Source of the DNA: Phycisphaeraceae bacterium
Lineage (GTDB): Bacteria; Planctomycetota; Phycisphaerae; Phycisphaerales; UBA1924
NCBI GenBank assembly: GCA_020639235.1
Contig: JACKHC010000001.1
Location: 1,364,001 to 1,428,000, forward strand
Direction: 5' to 3'
DNA: 64,000 bases
In this document: in pieces, positions 27,112 through 35,823 of the stretch
How positions within the stretch are numbered: position 1 is the stretch's first letter
Layout: every line of letters begins with the position of its first letter
Notes under the pieces: model-generated
The model's input: the letters and a program-made list of their open reading frames with translations, nothing else
The model's database searches: none
What the model was told of the DNA's origin: nothing
Position numbers and translations under genes: made by a program

Positions 27112-27657
27112 TTACGCCTTGTGCTCGAAAATCGTCTGGCTGCGGAGGACAAGACCGCCCTGAGCGATCAGGTGGTAGGTCTGGGCGTGCACCTCGCGGC
27201 GGAACCGCTGGGTATCGACGATCGAAGCGCACCGACCGCCATCCTCGTCAGTCCATTCGTGCATCAGGGCCTCGTTCTCGTGCCCGAAGGCGACGAGCTC
27301 GTCATAGGTGGCCCGGTAGAGGGCTTCGGAGAGCTGCTCCGTCTGCACGGTGGACATGTACCGGACCTTGTCGGTGAAGTCGTGCTCCTGATCGCGCTCA
27401 CCCGCGCAGGGCAGGGCCGCCAGAACACCACGCTCCGGGATGCCGTCTTCCTGATCGGTGATGAGTTCCAGGGCGCTCTCGCCCTGATGCTGGAACCGCA
27501 TCACATGGCTTCCGGGCATCACCCACGCCTCGAACTCGTATCCCTGGTGATCGATGGCACGCCGCCCCTTTACGCGGAACAACTCAGGGTGAAGCGCGCG
27601 GCTGTACAAAATAAGGCGGTAGGCCTGGAGGCTGGCACATTTTGTAGGGGAACTCAT
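27112..27657 (-). CDS. Conserved hypothetical protein, DUF2617-like
   Basis: 181 residues from ATG 27657. The opening LILYSRALHPELFRVKGRRA and the pattern YEFEAWVMPGSHVMRFQHQG are what I recall from planctomycete proteins annotated as DUF2617; this is from memory and not verified. The rest (MSTVQTEQLSEALYRATYDE, ASIVDTQRFRREVHAQTYHL, VLRSQTIFE) is a soluble alpha/beta protein without catalytic signature, signal peptide or membrane helix. It has its own terminator, so it is likely monocistronic. Function unknown. Confidence 0.65.
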   Translation of the reverse strand: MSSPTKCASLQAYRLILYSRALHPELFRVKGRRAIDHQGYEFEAWVMPGSHVMRFQHQGESALELITDQEDGIPERGVLAALPCAGERDQEHDFTDKVRYMSTVQTEQLSEALYRATYDELVAFGHENEALMHEWTDEDGGRCASIVDTQRFRREVHAQTYHLIAQGGLVLRSQTIFEHKA

Positions 27658-27814
27658 GGTCAATCCGAATCCTATTCAAAGATATGAGGGTTTCGCCTAT
27701 CTCCTCCAGACAATCAGGCCCTAAGTGTACGCACCCCGTGCGGGTCTTCAAGAGTTTTCTCACAACAATCTGGCGAGACCTGTGCTACAACCAGTGGCAG
27801 TTTTTGCGCGTTCG

Positions 27815-27844
27815 ATACCCCACCACCCACTAGGTTTGGGGTAT
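27815..27844. repeat. Inverted repeat in the spacer between divergent genes
   Basis: ATACCCCA (27815-27822) and TGGGGTAT (27837-27844) form a perfect 8-bp dyad with a 14-base centre, followed by TTGACC. It could be an operator or a weak hairpin; there is no U-run on either side, so it is not a standard terminator. Confidence 0.35.
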
Positions 27845-27947
27845 TTGACCCTTCCTTTCGAGTCATCCTCCTTATCGGGCCGATCCTTATCCACAGCGCA
27901 GGATGCGCTCGTTTTGATTCCCCATTCTCTGAGCGGAGTTCAGGGGC

Positions 27948-29858
27948 GTGGCATCGCTCTATCGAAGGCTGAATCGTGTCAGGTCGCTCGGCCCCGAGAC
28001 CGCCGAGGCGATCCTCGACGCCACCCTCCCGCACGCTTCGCCGGACGAGCGTGACGCGATCGTCGCCGAACTCCTCGACTCGACGACAAAGGACAACATC
28101 TCCGGGCTTGAGGTGGTGCTCCGCCATTGGGGGTGCCTCTCGGCCGATGCCAAACGCGCATCCCTGGTCGTCGGTGTGGACCACATGGAGCCGCTGGTCA
28201 CGCGGGCCGTCGCGCACGGCGTGCCGACCGCACGGCGCGCCGCCGGTCGACTCCTCTCCTCGATCGTCGCGGAGTCGTCGTCCTTCTCCGCCGGTGAACT
28301 CGCCGTGATCGCGCACGCCTGCGCCGAACTCGCCCGCGACGCCGATCCGGCTGTTTCCGGCGATGCGATCTCCGCGCTCGCCGATCTTGGTGCCCGAACG
28401 GAGAGCCGCGACCCGAGTCTTCTCGATGTCATCGATCGGGCGCTGATCGAGGCCGCCGACACATGGCATGAACATCGCTCGGGCCGCATGCTCGAGGCGA
28501 TTGCGCTCCGAGCGCATGCGTCGGGGCCGTTGCTCCGCGAATGGCTCGACCGCATCGACCACCCGGCGCACATGGCGCTCCGAAGCAGCGCCCGCATGCT
28601 CCGTCCCGACGAGCTCGCCCCGCGCCTGGTCCGGTGGCTCTCCATTCCCGCGCTGGCACCGGTCGCCACGCAGCGGCTGACAACCCGCCCAACGGAGAAG
28701 GAGCGTCTGTTCGCGCTCTCCGACTCGCATCTGCTGCTCAATCCGCGGCGCCGGGCCGCGGTCTCGCGCATGGGCAACTGCGACGCCCTCCTCGCGGGTG
28801 TTCCCGTCGGTCCGGGAGCGTCCCCGTCACGCGTGGGCGCGGTGCGCTGGAGCCAGCAAGCGCGCATGAACCCGACGCGCCGGCGTGCGCTCATCAGCGC
28901 GGTTCTCACCACTGGCGACCCTCACGCCCAATGGGCCGCTGCACAGGCGATGGTCTCGCGCGAAGCGTCGCGCGAAGAGTCGGTCACGCTGCTGGACTAT
29001 GCGCTGGTCGCAGATCGCCATGCCGCCGCGCTCGCCGCCCGGACGCTCTCCATGACGCGATCGTCGCTCAAGTGGCGCGCCTGCGCCGCGTCGCTCAGGC
29101 CGCTCGCCCGTTCGCAGCACGAGTCCGTCCGCCGCACCATCGATGAGAGCGCGCGGTGGCGTGATCCGATGCGCGGCGTGTCCGAGCCGTGGGGGGGCGC
29201 CGTCGCGGCGCGCCTGCTCCTCGCCTCCGATCAGTCGGGGTTCATTAATGAGCTCCGCTCGCTCCTGGCGCACGGGTCGGGCGAACAGCGGATGAACGCG
29301 ATGCAATTGGCCCGCCGATTGAGGCTTGTTCAGGAGATCGAGTCGGAGCTCATCGCCGTCACATGCGGCTCGGACAACCGTCTCAGGTCCATGGCCGTGC
29401 ATCTGCTGGCCCGTTCATCTTCGCCGGCGTCGAGAGCCGCGGTGGAGTCGGCGCTCCGGGCTCCCGACGGACGCGTCCGGGCGACCGCTGTCGAGGTGGT
29501 GGCGCGATGGCGCGACCGTGACGCCCAACTGACGGAGTTCGTCGCGGATCAGGTCGCCCGAGTGCGCGCCAACGCCATCGTTCATTTCCTCTCAGAAGGA
29601 CGGACGCAGCGATCGGCGACCATCGCGATGCACGAGATGCTTTCCGACGCGCGCAGCGGCCATCGACTCTCGGCGCTCTGGGTCGCGGAAGTGGGGGGCC
29701 AGACGGACCTTGCCGATCGCGCCCGAGAGATGGCGATGCACGACGACGACCCCGCGGTGCGGAAGCGCGCGATGCGATGCGCCCGCGCGCTCACCGCCAT
29801 GACGCGCCGCGCATGGAGCGGTTCGCCCGCAGATCAGCCCGCCGGAGTCTCCCTATGA
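27948..29858 (+). CDS. Helical HEAT-repeat-like protein
   Basis: 636 residues from GTG 27948. Almost entirely amphipathic helices with recurrent short pairs: SADAKRASLVVG, AVAHGVPTARRAAGRLL, NRLRSMAVHLLARSSSPASRA, PDGRVRATAVEVVARW. This is the HEAT/Armadillo-like pattern of a scaffold or docking solenoid. No catalytic motif, signal peptide or membrane helix is seen, so it should be cytosolic. The stop overlaps the next start as ATGA, and that gene overlaps the shikimate kinase frame the same way, so the three form one translationally coupled operon. Partners unknown. Confidence 0.7.
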   Translation: MASLYRRLNRVRSLGPETAEAILDATLPHASPDERDAIVAELLDSTTKDNISGLEVVLRHWGCLSADAKRASLVVGVDHMEPLVTRAVAHGVPTARRAAGRLLSSIVAESSSFSAGELAVIAHACAELARDADPAVSGDAISALADLGARTESRDPSLLDVIDRALIEAADTWHEHRSGRMLEAIALRAHASGPLLREWLDRIDHPAHMALRSSARMLRPDELAPRLVRWLSIPALAPVATQRLTTRPTEKERLFALSDSHLLLNPRRRAAVSRMGNCDALLAGVPVGPGASPSRVGAVRWSQQARMNPTRRRALISAVLTTGDPHAQWAAAQAMVSREASREESVTLLDYALVADRHAAALAARTLSMTRSSLKWRACAASLRPLARSQHESVRRTIDESARWRDPMRGVSEPWGGAVAARLLLASDQSGFINELRSLLAHGSGEQRMNAMQLARRLRLVQEIESELIAVTCGSDNRLRSMAVHLLARSSSPASRAAVESALRAPDGRVRATAVEVVARWRDRDAQLTEFVADQVARVRANAIVHFLSEGRTQRSATIAMHEMLSDARSGHRLSALWVAEVGGQTDLADRAREMAMHDDDPAVRKRAMRCARALTAMTRRAWSGSPADQPAGVSL

Positions 29859-30151
29859 ACCTGGCGACGATGCTCCGAATCCCCGCCCCCCGGGCGCAAC
29901 CGAGCGACGCCGACCGAGCGTTCGCGGCGCTGTCCCGCCGGCTGGGCCTGAGCCGATCGGGTGTTGAAACGGTGCGCGAACTCGCCGTATCCTCGGATGT
30001 CCCGCCGGTGGCGCTGCTGATCAGCGAACACGCGTTCCTGGTCGCGCTGGCCGAGGCCGAGCGAGCCGCCACGCTCGATCGGGCCCCGATGACCGATGCC
30101 ATGCGCCGGGCCGTCGCATCCGTCCGTCACGAGCTTTTCGCGGAACCGTGA
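29855..30151 (+). CDS. Small hypothetical protein in the HEAT/shikimate kinase operon
   Basis: 98 residues from ATG 29855, which overlaps the preceding stop (ATGA). An earlier in-frame start at 29777 would overlap the HEAT gene by 82 bases and is rejected. The sequence is helical, with LSRRLGLSRSGVETVRELA and SDVPPVALLISEHAFLVALA; the first could be a short helix-turn-helix-like segment, but I cannot assign a family. It shares a GTGA overlap with the shikimate kinase gene. Function unknown. Confidence 0.55.
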   Translation: MNLATMLRIPAPRAQPSDADRAFAALSRRLGLSRSGVETVRELAVSSDVPPVALLISEHAFLVALAEAERAATLDRAPMTDAMRRAVASVRHELFAEP

Positions 30152-30732
30152 CCCCGCCCGAGGCCGCGGATACCCTTGCACCGATGACGAACCGGGCCCA
30201 ACCCAACATCCTCATCATCGGGCTCCGCGGCGCGGGCAAATCGACGACCGGGCGCGCGCTCGCCGATCGGTTGTCACGCGCGTTTGTCGATCTCGATCAG
30301 CGAACGCTCGCCATCATGAATGCGCCGACCGTGGCGCAGGCGTGGCGCGAGCATGGCGAGCCCGCGTTCCGCGACGCCGAGTCGCGGGCGCTCGCGGAAG
30401 TCCTTGCGCTGTCGGGAGCGGTTGTTTCGCTGGGAGGGGGCACGCCGACAGCCCCGGGGTGCGAGCGGATGATTCGCGACGAGATCGGTGCGGGCCGGGC
30501 GATCGTCGTTTATCTCCACGCCGAGCCGCAACTCCTCGCGGATCGCGTGCGGCACGATCCTCCCGAGCACCGCCCGCGATTGCTCGGGCTCGATCAAGCC
30601 GAAGCGGAGCGAGAGATGGAGCTCGTCTACGCCCGTCGCGACCCGCTGTACCGGTCGTTGGCCACGCACATCATCGACGCATCGGCGGGCGCGCGTTCCG
30701 TGCTCGATATGGTCGCACGAGCGATCGAGTGA
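30148..30732 (+). CDS. aroK: Shikimate kinase
   Basis: 194 residues from GTG 30148 (GTGA overlap with the preceding stop); ATG 30184 is an alternative that starts at MTNRAQPN and gives a more usual N-terminus. The enzyme phosphorylates shikimate at O3 in aromatic amino acid synthesis. Walker A is GLRGAGKSTTGRALA; FVDLDQ supplies the shikimate and Mg2+ aspartates; EPAFRDAESRAL carries the substrate arginine; VVSLGGGTP is the glycine loop contacting shikimate; DPPEHRPRLLG is the lid region; RRDPLYRSLA ends the nucleotide site. It is slightly longer than average (~170). A bidirectional terminator follows at 30736. Confidence 0.85.
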   Translation: MTPPEAADTLAPMTNRAQPNILIIGLRGAGKSTTGRALADRLSRAFVDLDQRTLAIMNAPTVAQAWREHGEPAFRDAESRALAEVLALSGAVVSLGGGTPTAPGCERMIRDEIGAGRAIVVYLHAEPQLLADRVRHDPPEHRPRLLGLDQAEAEREMELVYARRDPLYRSLATHIIDASAGARSVLDMVARAIE

Positions 30733-30735
30733 ATG

Positions 30736-30765
30736 AAAAAGACCCGGCGTTGAAGCCGGGCCTTT
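30736..30765. terminator. Bidirectional terminator between aroK and the secreted protease-like gene
   Basis: Stem GACCCGGC (30741-30748) with GCCGGGCC (30755-30762), one mismatch, loop GTTGAA. It is preceded by AAAAA and followed by TTT, so it can end transcripts from both convergent genes. Confidence 0.75.
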
Positions 30766-30792
30766 GAGAGGCAGTTCGGATGTCGCGGCGGA

Positions 30793-33700
30793 TCAGTTGG
30801 CCCAGTGCGAAATCACATAGTTCAGGTCTTCCGCGTCGATCTTGCGGTCGCGATTGAAGTCCGCGGCGACATCGTATTCGGCGTCGCCCCAGTGCGATCC
30901 GAACTTCGAAACGACCATGTTCAGATCGTTCACATCCGTCAGCTCTTCGACGGGAATCTCGAACGCTCCGTAGTCGACATTCCAGGTCAGCGCGTACTCG
31001 ATCTCCGCGTCGGGGAGGTTGTCGAACAGGTCGTACTCCGTGCCGCCATAGAACACGCGGACGACGAGGAAGCCCTGGAAGTCGCCGCCGCCCGACGGGT
31101 TGAGCTGCACATTCACCTGCTCCGAGTTGTTCAGGCGCGACGACGAGAAGCCGAGCGACGACGTCGCGTCCGGATCGGCATTCAACGCGCCCGTATCGTC
31201 GAGAGCGAGGTAGACGATGAGGTTCAGGTCCTCGAGTTCCAACTCGCGCAGCGCCGGGAGGGTCTGGTTGAGCGGATCCGAGAAGTCCGGCTCCTCGGCC
31301 AGCCGCGCTGTCCGGTTCCAGTTGAGCGTCAAGTGCACGGTCTCCTGCGAGAACACCGGGCCGATGACGTAGTCGATCCAACCCTGCTGCGTCGGATCGG
31401 CGTTCGGATTGTTCGGGTCCTCAACCTCGATCTGGCCGAGCATCGCGCGGTCCCAACCGAGGCGTCCGACCCAGAGACGGTTCTGCATCACTTCGACATC
31501 CATCGGGCCCGTGCCGGGACCGTTGCCGCCGGGGAACGGCCCGAGGCCGGGAGGCGTACCAGGGAGCGGACGGAACGGATCGAAAGGCGTGGCGCCGCCG
31601 CCGTTGTCGCCGCCACCGGTCAGCGGCGGGCGACGCACAGGGCCGTCACCCACGTCGGGGCGACGGTGATTCACACCCACCAACGAGTCGCCGCCCGAGG
31701 CCTTCTCGGCGTTCCGGAGCATCTTGGCGACCTCAATCGCATTGCGCGGCGAGGCGTTGGGGTTCTGACGACCCGCGGGCACCTTCACCGGTGCCTGCTG
31801 GCCCGAGTCGGGTGTGAAGCCCGGCTCGAACGGCGGGATATCGCGCGTGATCATCGGAACGGTTGGGTCGGTCTCAACGACGTCACGGATGCCGTACTTG
31901 TACTGCACCATCGCGTTGAAGAAGTTGAGGAGGCCCGCGCCCTGCGCGTAGTCGAAGGGCGAACGATCGGTCACGAACGATGTGGCGCCGCCGCCGCCGT
32001 CACGAACATCCTGCGGCAGACCGATCTGGTTGCCCGTGTTCGTCCAACCGAACTGACGGACCGCCGTGTTCTGCAGGATCGACTTGAGCAGAACCGGGCT
32101 CGTCGACATCGGGGGGTCTTCGTTGTTGCCCATGTCCTGAAGGAGCGCCACCGCACCCGAGACGATCGCCGCCGCATACGACGAACCCGCAACCGGGCGG
32201 AAGAAGGCGTTGTCGCCCAAGTCGTCGGTGTTGATCTGCGGCACGGTGATTCCGGTGACGATGCCGTGCCCGGCCCAGTCGCAGGTGTTCTGGATGAACA
32301 CAGGGCTGAAGTACTGGATGAAGCCGACGCCCGGCGCGATAATGTCAACGCCCGAGCGCGTGGCCTCGACCGTGGCCCCGGTCATGTGATCAAACGAGTT
32401 GATCGGACCGCGAGAGGAACTCGGGTCGAGCAGAATCGGCAAGCCGAAACTGAGATCGGGTCCGGCCGCCAGCGGGATTCCGAGATTAGCGAAGTAATCG
32501 GTCAGCGAGTCCGTGTCATCCTCCGGATCATCGACGATGTCGAACGTATCGATGCCCATCGACCCGACCGCGATGCCGTTGTAGCTCGTGGCGGGCGAAG
32601 TGATCGTGCGCTGCCCGATGAAGTCCGTGCCGGAGCCGGCGGTCGAACCGTCGCACTGCCCGTCGGCGAATCCGCCGTTGCCGACCGCGTGCACGAGCAC
32701 GAGATTGTCACGCATCGTGGCCACCTCGTCGTACAGCTTCGCGAACTGACCCTCGCCGACGAAGTCGCCGAAGGTGCCCCACGAAGAGTTGATCACGGTC
32801 ACGGGCTTGGGCAGACCGAGCGCTGCGGCGCCCTCGACGGTGGTGGTGTTGAACAGAGCGTGCGCGAGCGCCTGGCGGCTCACCAGGAAGGTGTCCCCGA
32901 TCAGGAGTTCACGAGCGATCGAACCTGTAGCGAGGTCGGCCTCGTCCGCCACGCCGCGGAACGTATCAAACGTCGAGCCGCCGGCGACGCCCAGCACACC
33001 CGTCGAGTGGCCGTCCTGCTGATCGAGCGAGGGATTGAGCCCGTTCCAATCGACAACATCGGGGCTGCGACCGAAGAACACGATGTGATCGGTGTTCGCC
33101 TGCTGACCCTCGATGTTGAGGATCATCGACGTCCCGCCCCGGATGCCCTCGTCCCGGATGAAGTCCACGCCGAGATTGACGAGCGCATCGTTGATGGCCT
33201 CGCCCTCATCGCCGAGGTCACGCTCGAAGGTCACGAGGAGGCGATACAACTGCACGTCGTCGTCTCCGTCGCCCTCAATGACGATGTTGTAGTTGCCGTT
33301 CGCAGAAATCTGGAAGATCAACTCTTCGCTCTCACCGGCGCCGTTCTCATCGATCGCCACGCCGCCGTCGTTGAGGATCATCCCCGCGTCGTCCTGCACC
33401 GAGACCGAGAGGTTCTGCACGGCGTTCGCGTTCACGGGATCGATATTCGGATCGAGGCAGACGCCCAGCACCGCCGGACCGGAGTCATACATCCCGCCGA
33501 CCGGCTCGACCTCGATGAACACACGCACGCTCGGGTTCGGCCCCTGCACGCGGAACGAGTAGAAGTCGATGTCCGCGTCGTTGTCGAGACTGACATTCAC
33601 GATGGGGTCCACAACCAGAGGCGTCCCGGCGGTGTTGACCACACCGAGGAATGTCGAGTCATCAACAATGTCGTTCGCTTCCAGCGCATCGCCGTACAGC

Positions 33701-34500
33701 GCCTGGATCGCGCGGACATCGTCGGTCTGCGGGCCGCGCGACGCGGTCAGCAGCACCGGCTCCATCAACTTGGTCCCGTTGTTCGGGCACGCGTCCTGGA
33801 CGCCGATCGCTTTGCCGATGGAGCGGCCCACCGCGTTCTCCATGAAGAGATGCAGGGTGCCCGCGTCAGCCCAGTCCTCGTCCGCATCCAGAATGATGTC
33901 GCTCGAGTCCGGGCCCATCGTGAAGGCGAGAATCCCGCCCGGCCCGTCGATCGAACGCATGCCAAATCGAATATCGCCGCGCTCGGTCACGGTGCCGTCC
34001 GAAGCCGGCCCGTTCACGCCGTCGCCGTCGCCGAGATCGAGGTCCCAGTCTGCGCCGTCATCCCAGTTGTCCGCGGGGTCTTCGCCCATCGGGATCACGC
34101 GCTGACGGAACGGCGCATTGAAGCCGCTGACCTCGGTCCACCCGTCGAACGCTGCAGCAATGACATTCTGCCACGCGTCGCGGTCGCCCCCGAACTGCGA
34201 GTCGAGCGTCGCGAACAGCACGCTATTGCCCGCCAGATCGCCGCCGAACTGCGAAGGAATAAGCAGGCCGTCCGGCACGAAGGAGTAATCCAGACGGATC
34301 GAGTCGCCCAGCGCGCCCATCCCGCCCCACCGCGCACCCAGGTCGAAGCGGTCGAGCCCGATCGCCTCGGCGATCGACGCCGAGATCATCTGACGATACT
34401 CCGCCGAAGTGCCCGGCCCGAAGACCGCCTGCGCCGATGCCGATCCAGCCAAACCGAGGCTCAGAGCACTCACGAATGCCGAGGTGAACTTGCGTGTCAT
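30793..34500 (-). CDS. Giant secreted protein: degenerate matrixin domain, subtilase-like S8 domain and dockerin-like tail
   Basis: 1235 residues with a Sec signal peptide (MTRKFTSAFVSALSLGLAGS, cut near ASA/QA). Residues ~190-265 resemble a matrixin (M10) metalloprotease, with CPNNGTKLMEP and TDDVRAIQALYGD after the active-site helix. The expected HExGHxxGxxH reads RSIGKAIGVQD (226-236), so no zinc can bind. Residues ~430-800 resemble a subtilase: His498 in DGHSTGVLGVAGG, oxyanion Asn in HAVGNGG, and Ser774 in AGSSYAAAIVSGAVALL. The catalytic Asp strand appears as LNIEGQ, so Asp is replaced by Glu or the site is altered. Residues ~920-1170 are Gly/Pro-rich and then beta-rich. The end, DVNDLNMVVSKFG and NRDRKIDAEDLNYVISHW, is a dockerin-like module. 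Whether it is an active protease is uncertain. Confidence 0.85.
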   Translation of the reverse strand: MTRKFTSAFVSALSLGLAGSASAQAVFGPGTSAEYRQMISASIAEAIGLDRFDLGARWGGMGALGDSIRLDYSFVPDGLLIPSQFGGDLAGNSVLFATLDSQFGGDRDAWQNVIAAAFDGWTEVSGFNAPFRQRVIPMGEDPADNWDDGADWDLDLGDGDGVNGPASDGTVTERGDIRFGMRSIDGPGGILAFTMGPDSSDIILDADEDWADAGTLHLFMENAVGRSIGKAIGVQDACPNNGTKLMEPVLLTASRGPQTDDVRAIQALYGDALEANDIVDDSTFLGVVNTAGTPLVVDPIVNVSLDNDADIDFYSFRVQGPNPSVRVFIEVEPVGGMYDSGPAVLGVCLDPNIDPVNANAVQNLSVSVQDDAGMILNDGGVAIDENGAGESEELIFQISANGNYNIVIEGDGDDDVQLYRLLVTFERDLGDEGEAINDALVNLGVDFIRDEGIRGGTSMILNIEGQQANTDHIVFFGRSPDVVDWNGLNPSLDQQDGHSTGVLGVAGGSTFDTFRGVADEADLATGSIARELLIGDTFLVSRQALAHALFNTTTVEGAAALGLPKPVTVINSSWGTFGDFVGEGQFAKLYDEVATMRDNLVLVHAVGNGGFADGQCDGSTAGSGTDFIGQRTITSPATSYNGIAVGSMGIDTFDIVDDPEDDTDSLTDYFANLGIPLAAGPDLSFGLPILLDPSSSRGPINSFDHMTGATVEATRSGVDIIAPGVGFIQYFSPVFIQNTCDWAGHGIVTGITVPQINTDDLGDNAFFRPVAGSSYAAAIVSGAVALLQDMGNNEDPPMSTSPVLLKSILQNTAVRQFGWTNTGNQIGLPQDVRDGGGGATSFVTDRSPFDYAQGAGLLNFFNAMVQYKYGIRDVVETDPTVPMITRDIPPFEPGFTPDSGQQAPVKVPAGRQNPNASPRNAIEVAKMLRNAEKASGGDSLVGVNHRRPDVGDGPVRRPPLTGGGDNGGGATPFDPFRPLPGTPPGLGPFPGGNGPGTGPMDVEVMQNRLWVGRLGWDRAMLGQIEVEDPNNPNADPTQQGWIDYVIGPVFSQETVHLTLNWNRTARLAEEPDFSDPLNQTLPALRELELEDLNLIVYLALDDTGALNADPDATSSLGFSSSRLNNSEQVNVQLNPSGGGDFQGFLVVRVFYGGTEYDLFDNLPDAEIEYALTWNVDYGAFEIPVEELTDVNDLNMVVSKFGSHWGDAEYDVAADFNRDRKIDAEDLNYVISHWAN

Positions 34501-34525
34501 CGTGGCGATGCCTTTCTCAATCCAT

Positions 34526-34561
34526 TTGGGCCATCAAAACTCATTGGGCCATCAAAACTCA
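34526..34561. repeat. Perfect 18-bp tandem duplication in the leader of the secreted protease-like gene
   Basis: TTGGGCCATCAAAACTCA occurs twice back to back at 34526-34543 and 34544-34561, 25 bases upstream of the start codon at 34500 (minus strand). It may be an operator pair or a recent slippage duplication. Confidence 0.8.
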
Positions 34562-34910
34562 ACACAGGGCGCCTAGACCGCGACTGACCCGGCGGCAGCC
34601 CCCGGAATCCCTCAGACTAACCAGTTTTACGGGCCGCTACGTCGGTCGCGCGGCCGCACCATCCATAGTATCCCGAAAACGCGGCGTACGGGCGGGCTTT
34701 CCCCGACCGGAACCACCGCGCTGTGCTAGGGTTAGACCTCCCAGTTTGACCCCGGTTCCGCAACTCGTTCCCTCTCCTGCACGATTCCTGCGATCCGGCC
34801 CGCCGCGCGGGACAACCCGGGACCGACCCGGCCCGACCCCGGACCCGAACACCGTCGATACGCACCGGTGCCCCCCGCGGATGCCGGGCCCGACGCCGCC
34901 GCGATGCTCT
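34562..34910. other. Intergenic spacer between the divergent secreted-protein gene and tRNA-fMet
   Basis: About 350 bases. The promoter of the minus-strand gene should lie in the left part. I see no ORF with coding character and no RNA structure until the tRNA promoter. Confidence 0.5.
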
Positions 34911-34939
34911 TTGACCAACTTCACACGGCTGGCTACACT
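34911..34939 (+). promoter_or_regulatory. Sigma70-type promoter of tRNA-fMet
   Basis: -35 TTGACC (34911-34916) and -10 TACACT (34934-34939) with a 17-base spacer, ending 15 bases before the mature tRNA. A close match to consensus in spacing and position. Confidence 0.7.
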
Positions 34940-34953
34940 TTGCGGCTCAAGAT

Positions 34954-35027
<74 letters not shown>

Positions 35028-35072
35028 TTTCCGAGCCGGTTGCAAACGCGACTGGCTCACCGGTTCACGACT

Positions 35073-35106
35073 AACGCCGCCGAGAGACCTCGGCGGCGTT
35101 GTCGTT
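35073..35106 (+). terminator. Rho-independent terminator of tRNA-fMet
   Basis: Perfect 12-bp stem AACGCCGCCGAG / CTCGGCGGCGTT (35073-35084 with 35089-35100), 4-base loop AGAC, then GTCGTTTTC. It closes the tRNA transcript. Confidence 0.85.
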
Positions 35107-35328
35107 TTCAGGGGCAGTCTCCGCAAGGGTTTAGGGCCTAGATCAACCCGGGGCTGGGTCTCCGCTCGCCCGCTGGTCATAACCGGGCTCGGGGCGTGGC
35201 CGGCCCAACGGGGCGTTCTCGCCGCCAAAGTCTCTGCGTCTCTGGTTCGGGCGGGTGCCGGTGGCAGCGGTCCGGGCGGATCCGGCCCAGGTGGCTCGGG
35301 CTCGGGCGGCAGCTCCGGTCAGTCGAGC

Positions 35329-35823
35329 ATGGACTCTTCGGGCGCCAGCAGCGGCGGATCGAGCGGCGAGAGCTCCGGGTCCGGCTCCAGCAGCGAGAGC
35401 TCGTCCGTTGAGTCGCCCAGCGACAGCTTCAGCAACACGCTGACCCTCGGCTCCGACGGGACCATCAAGAACACCACGATCACCATCGGCACGAGCTCCG
35501 ACTCGTTCACCGGCATGTGGACAACCGACCCCAGCGGCACCATCGTCGGCACCGAGGTCACCATCGACCCGGGGTCGGGTTCCGGCAGCTCCGGCAACGA
35601 GTCGGTCGCGATCGGCAAGTTCGGTGAGCAGTTCATCGAGGGCGGTATTGAGGGTGTACCGCCGGCCGGATGGCAGGTCGAGTCGAGCACCCCGCAGGAG
35701 GCACCGAAGTCATCCCCAAGATCGTCTGCACAGCTCATCTGGGCGAGTCGCCCGTGCCCGACACGTTCCGTCGTTGGCAGGCCGATTGGCAACGGCACCA
35801 CCCCGAGTGGGACATCAGCGTGA
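35329..35823 (+). pseudogene. Gly/Ser-rich ORF without a start upstream, probably a 5'-truncated gene
   Basis: The frame is open from 34993, through the tRNA tail and terminator, but has no ATG, GTG or TTG before 35329. In-frame sequence before that ATG is already coding-like (LAAKVSASLVRAGAGGSG, then repeated GPGGSG blocks), so the real 5' end is missing. From 35329: Ser/Gly/Glu-rich linker to ~residue 35, then a beta-rich part (LTLGSDGTIKNTTITIGTSS, GTIVGTEVTIDPGSG). The last ~50 codons overlap the glycosyltransferase gene in another frame. It resembles the end of a larger structural or surface protein cut off where the island meets the tRNA. Family not recognised. Confidence 0.4.

Noticed and set aside
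30805..34587. A 1260-codon plus-strand ORF
   Set aside because: It lies antisense to the secreted protease-like gene; composition is His/Arg/Val-rich shadow sequence of a high-GC gene, and the minus strand carries a signal peptide and recognisable domains.
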